DNA of 49,038 nucleotides, from NCBI RefSeq assembly GCF_900605005.1, contig NZ_LR027558.1, positions 2,445,555-2,494,592 of the forward strand, in the 5' to 3' direction. Every line of letters starts with the position of its first letter. Position 1 is the first letter of the stretch. Below the pieces are notes generated by a model, which saw only the letters and a list, made by a program, of their open reading frames with translations, did not search any database and was not told where the DNA came from. Shown one piece after another: positions 45,154-49,038 of this stretch. The translations under genes were made by a program, and so were the position numbers. Source of the DNA: Acidipropionibacterium timonense (GTDB taxonomy: Bacteria > Actinomycetota > Actinomycetes > Propionibacteriales > Propionibacteriaceae).

Positions 45154-45891
45154 TCAGCGCGGGACGGGAGTGGCCTTGTCGAGGGTGAGGGTTCCCTTGA
45201 ACGCGGGCATGGTCATGACGCCCTTGCCCTGCACCGACCAGCCGAGCTGGTAGGCGGTGACGTACTCCTTGTAGATGCGGACCGACTCGGAGCTGTCCAG
45301 GGCATGTCGCATCGCGTCGACGTCGCCGATCGCGGCGATCCGGTACGGCGGGGCGTAGGGGACGCCGTGCAGGACGACGGTGTTCCCCACGCACTTCACC
45401 GCGGTGGTCGAGGTGACGCGCTGCCCTTGGATCGTCATGGCCTCGGCACCACCGGACCACAGCGTGTTGACGACCATCTGGATGTCCTGCTGGTGGACGA
45501 CGAGCATGTTGGCGTCGACGCCCTGGGGGTTGACGCTCAGGGGGGCGTCGTCGAGGATGATCTCGAGGGCCGGTCCCTTGACCGCCTGGAGCCCGGCGCC
45601 GGGGGCCAGGGCCGATGACGTGGCATCGGTCGACGGATTCGCCTGGGCATGACGCGACAGCTGGTCGATCTGCGCCCGCAGGGCCGCGGCTTCCTTGGAG
45701 AGCTTGTCGTTCTGGGCGGCCTGTTTGGCGACGACGTCGGCCAGGTCGGCGTTGCTGTCGGGACGCAGGTCCTGACCGCGCGAGTTCACCGCAGCCGTCG
45801 TCATCATGAAGCCGGCCAGGGCGACAACTGCCACCGACGCCACATGGCGCAAGGGATGATGCAGCCGCGGCCGGCGCACCTCCTCGGCCAT
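45154..45891 (-). CDS. DUF881-family membrane-anchored protein
   Basis: The 245-residue protein has a short cytoplasmic start, one membrane helix (HVASVAVVALAGFMMTTAAV), a coiled-coil-like segment (ADLADVVAKQAAQNDKLSKEAAALRAQIDQLSRHA) and the DUF881 domain (GPALEIILDDAPLSVNPQGVDANMLVVHQQDIQMVVNTLWSGGAEAMTIQGQR). The family neighbours crgA and trpG in many Actinobacteria (the Rv0012 position) and is suspected to act in division or wall synthesis; no activity is established. ATG 45891 has GGGGGAGGA upstream. A class E sortase that sits here in some Actinobacteria is absent. Confidence 0.9.
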   Translation of the reverse strand: MAEEVRRPRLHHPLRHVASVAVVALAGFMMTTAAVNSRGQDLRPDSNADLADVVAKQAAQNDKLSKEAAALRAQIDQLSRHAQANPSTDATSSALAPGAGLQAVKGPALEIILDDAPLSVNPQGVDANMLVVHQQDIQMVVNTLWSGGAEAMTIQGQRVTSTTAVKCVGNTVVLHGVPYAPPYRIAAIGDVDAMRHALDSSESVRIYKEYVTAYQLGWSVQGKGVMTMPAFKGTLTLDKATPVPR

Positions 45892-45930
45892 GGCGTCCTC
45901 CCCCGTCGGTCCGCGTCACCGCCGCCGAGG

Positions 45931-45959
45931 TCGAAGCCCGCGACGACGTCAACTAGGCT
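45931..45959 (+). promoter_or_regulatory. Candidate crgA promoter
   Basis: A -10-like TAGGCT at 45954-45959 lies 17 bp downstream of TCGAAG (45931-45936), a half-matching -35. This gives a leader of about 40 nt with GAGGAGAG just before the GTG at 46006. Confidence 0.45.
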
Positions 45960-46005
45960 AGCCGTTGCCACGTCAGCCGCAACACCGTCAACGAGGAGAG
46001 TTCCC

Positions 46006-46287
46006 GTGCCCGAATCGAAGGTCCGCGCGTCCGCCAGGAAGAAGGCACAGGTCAAGCACCAGCACGAGATCGACACCGAACGCGCCAGGAAGGCGGCCAA
46101 GGCCGTCGACCGGTCCTGGGTGCCGTGGGTCTTCGTCCCGGTCGGCGTCCTGGGTGTGCTGTGGCTCGTCGTCTACTACATCGCCGGCTACCAGATTCCC
46201 GGGATGAGCGCCCTGGGCGACTGGAACATCCTCATCGGCATGGGGCTCATGGCCGCGGCGTTCATCATCGCGACGATGTGGAAGTGA
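46006..46287 (+). CDS. crgA: Cell division protein CrgA
   Basis: The 93-residue protein has a basic cytoplasmic start (KVRASARKKAQVKHQHEIDTERARKAAKAVDRSWVPWVFVP) and two membrane helices (VGVLGVLWLVVYYIAGYQIP and WNILIGMGLMAAAFIIATMWK). This is the standard CrgA form. CrgA helps assemble the division machinery with FtsZ and penicillin-binding proteins. GTG 46006 has GAGGAGAG about 6 bp upstream; an upstream in-frame start would run through the DUF881 promoter. It meets lysS tail to tail with no gap. Confidence 0.93.
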   Translation: MPESKVRASARKKAQVKHQHEIDTERARKAAKAVDRSWVPWVFVPVGVLGVLWLVVYYIAGYQIPGMSALGDWNILIGMGLMAAAFIIATMWK

Positions 46288-47820
46288 TCACCGCTCCGGC
46301 TTGAGCAGCGGGAAGAGGATCGTCTCGCGGATCCCGGCATTCGTGAAGAGCATGATGAGTCGGTCGACGCCGAGCCCGAGACCTCCCATGGGCGGGCAGC
46401 CGAACTCGAGGGCCTCGAGGAAGTCCTCGTCGAGCTCCATGGCCTCCGGGTCACCGGCGGCGGCGGCCAGCGACTGCTGGGTGAGCACCTCGCGCTGAAC
46501 CACCGGATCGACGAGTTCGGAGAACCCGGTGCCCCGCTCCATTCCGCCGATGATGAGGTCCCAGGCCTCGACCATGCGCGGGTCGTCGCGATGCGGTCGT
46601 GCCAGCGGTTGGGCGATCGCGGGGTAGTCACAGACGAAGGTCGGCTGGAGCAGCGTCGGCTCGACGATCTCCCCGAAGAGCTCCATGACGAGCTTGCCGG
46701 CGCTCCAGCCGTCGTCGTATGCGATGGACTTCTCGTCGGCGATGGCTCGCAGCTCCTCGACCGTCGTGTCGAGGGTGATCTCGCGGCCGAGCTCCTCGGA
46801 CAGTCGCGGGTACACGTGCACCCACTCCCACTCGCCGTCGAGGTCGATGACGCCCTTGTCGGTCTCGATCTGGTGGGTGCCGACGGCGTCAGCCGCCCTC
46901 ATGATGATCGCCTTGATGACCTCGGCGATGGTGAACTGGTTGCCCCAGCTCTGGTAGGCCTCGAGCATCGTGAACTCCGCCGAGTGGTTGGAGTCGATGC
47001 CCTCGTTGCGGAACACTCGTCCCATCTCGTACACCCGATCGGTCCCACCGACCATGGCGCGCTTGAGGTACAGCTCGAGGGCGATGCGCAGGCTCATGTC
47101 GATGTCGAAGGCATTGAGGTGCGTGTTGAAGGGCCGGGCTGCCGCCCCACCGTGGACGAGCTGCAGGGTCGGGGTCTCGATCTCGAGGAATCCCATCTCG
47201 TCCAGGCTCGTGCGAATGGCGCGGGTGACGGCGGCGCGGGTGCGCACCATCTGACGCGACTCCTCCCGCACGACGAGATCGGCGTAACGCCGACGCACCC
47301 GGGACTCCTCCGACAGGTCCTTGTGCAGGGTCGGCAGCGGACGAAGGGCTTTGGAGGCCATTCGCCACTGCGAGGCCATGACGGACAACTCGCCGCGCCT
47401 CGACCGGGCGACATGGCCCCTGACCCACACGAAGTCGCCGAGGTCGACGTCGGACTTCCAGGCAGCGAGGGCGTCGTCACCCACCTGCGCCTTCGACAGC
47501 ATGACCTGGAGCCGCTCACCGTTGGAGGACTCGGTGAACCCGTCCTGCAGGGTCGCGAAACACAGCTTGCCGGTGTTGCGCACGAAGATGACCCGGCCAC
47601 CGATGGTGACGACGTCGTCCTCGCGCTCCTCGCCCGGCTCGAGCGTCAACTCGCCGTCGTCGCCGGTGTAGGCGTCGCGCACCTGCTGGAGCGTGTGGTC
47701 GCGCAGCAGATCGACGGGGTAGGCCTGACCGCCCTGGTCGATGATCCGGGCACGCTTGTCGAGGCGCACCTGCATCTGCTCGGAGACGTCGGGGGCGGTG
47801 TTCTGCTGCTGGTCGGTCAC
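46288..47820 (-). CDS. lysS: Lysyl-tRNA synthetase, class II
   Basis: The 510-residue enzyme charges tRNA-Lys with lysine. The N-terminal anticodon-binding OB fold covers about residues 60-170 (VVTIGGRVIFVRNTGKLCFATLQDG). The class II catalytic core has motif 1 near MGFLEIETPTLQLVHGGAAARPF, motif 2 in GRVFRNEGIDSNHSAEFTMLEAYQS, and motif 3 in GLGLGVDRLIMLF. It has HSAEFT where bacterial LysS usually has HNPEFT. The start GTG 47820 lies 6 bp after a -10-like element, so the mRNA appears leaderless. Confidence 0.95.
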   Translation of the reverse strand: MTDQQQNTAPDVSEQMQVRLDKRARIIDQGGQAYPVDLLRDHTLQQVRDAYTGDDGELTLEPGEEREDDVVTIGGRVIFVRNTGKLCFATLQDGFTESSNGERLQVMLSKAQVGDDALAAWKSDVDLGDFVWVRGHVARSRRGELSVMASQWRMASKALRPLPTLHKDLSEESRVRRRYADLVVREESRQMVRTRAAVTRAIRTSLDEMGFLEIETPTLQLVHGGAAARPFNTHLNAFDIDMSLRIALELYLKRAMVGGTDRVYEMGRVFRNEGIDSNHSAEFTMLEAYQSWGNQFTIAEVIKAIIMRAADAVGTHQIETDKGVIDLDGEWEWVHVYPRLSEELGREITLDTTVEELRAIADEKSIAYDDGWSAGKLVMELFGEIVEPTLLQPTFVCDYPAIAQPLARPHRDDPRMVEAWDLIIGGMERGTGFSELVDPVVQREVLTQQSLAAAAGDPEAMELDEDFLEALEFGCPPMGGLGLGVDRLIMLFTNAGIRETILFPLLKPER

Positions 47821-47826
47821 CCGAAC

Positions 47827-47832
47827 AGCCTA
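47827..47832 (-). promoter_or_regulatory. lysS: -10 element of a leaderless lysS promoter
   Basis: TAGGCT on the minus strand (47832-47827) is followed by 6 bp and the GTG start at 47820. There is no Shine-Dalgarno sequence. The spacing equals that of the rfbA and rfbB promoters. Confidence 0.55.
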
Positions 47833-47837
47833 CCGAG

Positions 47838-47872
47838 CCGGGACGTGCGAGTTCGACACAGACTCGTCCCGG
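47838..47872. repeat. Inverted repeat overlapping the likely lysS -35 region
   Basis: CCGGGAC at 47838-47844 pairs with GTCCCGG at 47866-47872, and inside it GAGT at 47849-47852 pairs with ACTC at 47862-47865. The likely -35 of lysS falls inside this structure. It could be an operator, or a hairpin ending transcription of the gene upstream. Confidence 0.35.
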
Positions 47873-47932
47873 GGCTTGAGGGATGGCCCCGTGTCCGCAT
47901 GCTGCGGATCGTCCCTCGGTCCTGCGGATTGG

Positions 47933-47965
47933 CTGATAGAACTGCTGCTACTTGACTGATAGAAC
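47933..47965. repeat. Direct repeat CTGATAGAAC, two copies 23 bp apart
   Basis: The identical 10-mers are at 47933-47942 and 47956-47965, in the gap between lysS and the pyruvyl-transferase-like gene. The 23-bp period (about two helical turns) would put both on one face of the DNA. This might be a protein-binding site or an IS scar. No gene is seen in 47833-48023. Confidence 0.3.
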
Positions 47966-48023
47966 CCCCGCCGTCGCGTGGAGCCGTACATACACTCCCA
48001 ACGCGGCAGCCATCTTGGACGGG

Positions 48024-48857
48024 TCAGGGCCGCCACGTCAGGACTCGACGTGCGGCGCCCCGGCGATCCAAGAGTTCATGCGCGAGCTGGAGCCGGGACT
48101 GCCTCACGGCGTCTTTCGCATGTTCGACGCGCTCCGGATCTGCACGTCGGACGATCTTCTCCAGCCGGCTGCCAATGGAGTGATCCATGGGATCGAATCG
48201 CCTGCTGTCCAGGTCCTGAGACGCGCAGACCAGCGCTTCATGGTCATGGAATTTGAACGAACCACCTGGAACACTCGGCTCCAGCGTGGCCCACGCCGCA
48301 GGGATGCCCAGCGCATCGGCGACGATGAGTCCATACAGTGAGGTCGTCAAGATCGCGTCACACGCGGCAATGTCATGAATGACCTGCCGAGGAGGCTTGC
48401 GCACATCAATGAGCCTGGCCCCCGAACGCACGTGTCCCAAACTGTCCACTGCAGGATTGGCGCGGTGCCAGATGTGTGCAACGATCCCGACACGTGCCTC
48501 CCTCGCCTGCCGGGAACCGACACACTCTGCGGCCAATAGTCCCGGGTCGCCCAGTGGCGTGTCACCGGGAAGATCTCCCGCGTCTCTCGTGAGCGGACCG
48601 CGAACGAGAAGCACCCTTGCTCTCTCAAGGTGCAGCCGTCGGTCATCACCAAAGCACATCCCAGAGCCCCAGATCCAGCCATCGAATCCTTGAGGAACGT
48701 GATGGATGATGCTCCCCGCGCCGAACAACTCGGAAGCATCCGGGCCCGCCAGAATAGGCGCAATCCCCGAACTCGGTAGAAGCGTCGGCGTGAACAGATC
48801 TCCAAAATTGGGCTCACCAGTCCACCAATAGGAGGCAACCGGGGAATAAGATCTCAT
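48024..48857 (-). CDS. Polysaccharide pyruvyl transferase-like protein with a changed conserved His
   Basis: The 277-residue paralogue of the protein at 19325-20203 shares its layout: EPNFGDLFTPTLLPSSG, WIWGSGMCFGDD, LLVRGPLTRD, LGDPGLLAAECVGSR, and TTSLYGLIVADALGIPAAW. Where the family has SLHGL with a conserved His, this protein has SLYGL. ATG 48857 is chosen because the first motif follows directly; a GTG just before it, or the longer frame to 48977 that enters the IS, are less likely. It is isolated from the main polysaccharide locus. An IS3-type element begins about 50 bp upstream, so its native promoter may be lost. Function is doubtful. Confidence 0.7.
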   Translation of the reverse strand: MRSYSPVASYWWTGEPNFGDLFTPTLLPSSGIAPILAGPDASELFGAGSIIHHVPQGFDGWIWGSGMCFGDDRRLHLERARVLLVRGPLTRDAGDLPGDTPLGDPGLLAAECVGSRQAREARVGIVAHIWHRANPAVDSLGHVRSGARLIDVRKPPRQVIHDIAACDAILTTSLYGLIVADALGIPAAWATLEPSVPGGSFKFHDHEALVCASQDLDSRRFDPMDHSIGSRLEKIVRRADPERVEHAKDAVRQSRLQLAHELLDRRGAARRVLTWRP

Positions 48858-48909
48858 CACGCCACCGTTAGACAACACGCTCAAGCGTCGCTGAACATCT
48901 CTGGGCGCT

Positions 48910-49038
48910 TGACCCCTGATCTTGGACACGCTGATTCCAGCACGGCGCTGGGGAAGCGAGAATTCAAGGGATGGCAAGGAAGAACTACACGGACGAGTTC
49001 CGGCAGCGGGCGGTGGACTTGTACGAGTCCACGCCCGG
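48910..49038 (+). mobile_element. Left end of an IS3-type insertion sequence, runs off the window
   Basis: A typical IS3-like left end begins at 48910 (TGACCCCTGATCTTGG) and is followed about 60 bp later by the start of a transposase OrfA gene. The remaining part lies beyond the window. The OrfA differs from the one at the left window edge, so these are two different elements. Confidence 0.75.
48971..49038 (+). CDS. IS3-type transposase OrfA, N-terminal part
   Basis: ATG 48971, with AAGGG just upstream, opens MARKNYTDEFRQRAVDLYES, continuing past the window end. This is the helix-turn-helix start of an actinobacterial IS3-family OrfA. Only 22 residues are visible. Confidence 0.75.
   Translation, partial: MARKNYTDEFRQRAVDLYESTP

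Noticed and set aside
46591-47955. 454-codon plus-strand frame opposite lysS
   Set aside because: It is antisense to an intact lysyl-tRNA synthetase with all class II motifs.

Overview
The window is high-G+C DNA from an actinobacterium. The conserved block at 36990-46287 (fhaA, fhaB, PP2C phosphatase, ftsW/rodA, pbpA, PASTA kinase, trpG, DUF881 gene, crgA) is the cluster that lies next to oriC in Actinobacteria, so this is chromosome near the replication origin. Frequent GTG starts, GTGA/ATGA overlaps and leaderless-looking promoters fit that phylum. A Propionibacteriaceae-type organism is a reasonable but unproven guess.

Layout. 1-2680 is mobile-element debris: the edge of an IS3-type element, the 3' half of a tnpB gene, a 168-bp tandem repeat, and a complete integrase-type IS with visible terminal repeats. 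2702-5220 holds a CycA-like amino-acid permease, a frameshifted DUF4287/DUF5655 gene and a rhodanese protein. 5483-36858 is a large surface-polysaccharide locus. 36990-47820 is the oriC-proximal growth and division cluster plus lysS. 48024-48857 is a second polysaccharide-pyruvyl-transferase-like gene, with a further IS3-type element starting just upstream of it and running off the window.

The polysaccharide locus has three transcription blocks. Block A (+, 5483-19377) carries the initiating phosphoglycosyltransferase, a nonulosonic (sialic-like) acid module (epimerase, CMP-transferase, a CBS-NeuB-SAF-TIM-barrel fusion), several glycosyltransferases including a double GT-B fusion, and a PglK-like ABC flippase. 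Block B (-, 28773-19325) carries a Wzz/BY-kinase copolymerase, a Wzy-like polymerase/ligase, an acetyltransferase, glycosyltransferases (one fused to a PIG-L deacetylase) and a pyruvyl-transferase-like gene. rfbA and rfbB diverge at 29744/29798. Block C (+, 29798-36858) makes dTDP-rhamnose (RmlB, fused RmlC-RmlD) and continues without a break into an HprK-like kinase, a PqqD-like protein, a GT11-like transferase, a nucleotidyltransferase-family protein, a second PqqD-like protein, a low-molecular-weight tyrosine phosphatase and a further GT-like gene.

The kinase/PqqD/nucleotidyltransferase set is the most unusual content. These families are best known from peptide-modification (lasso peptide) and 'HPr-rel-A' contexts. 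Here they sit in a glycan operon with no recognisable peptide precursor, lasso cyclase or lasso protease.
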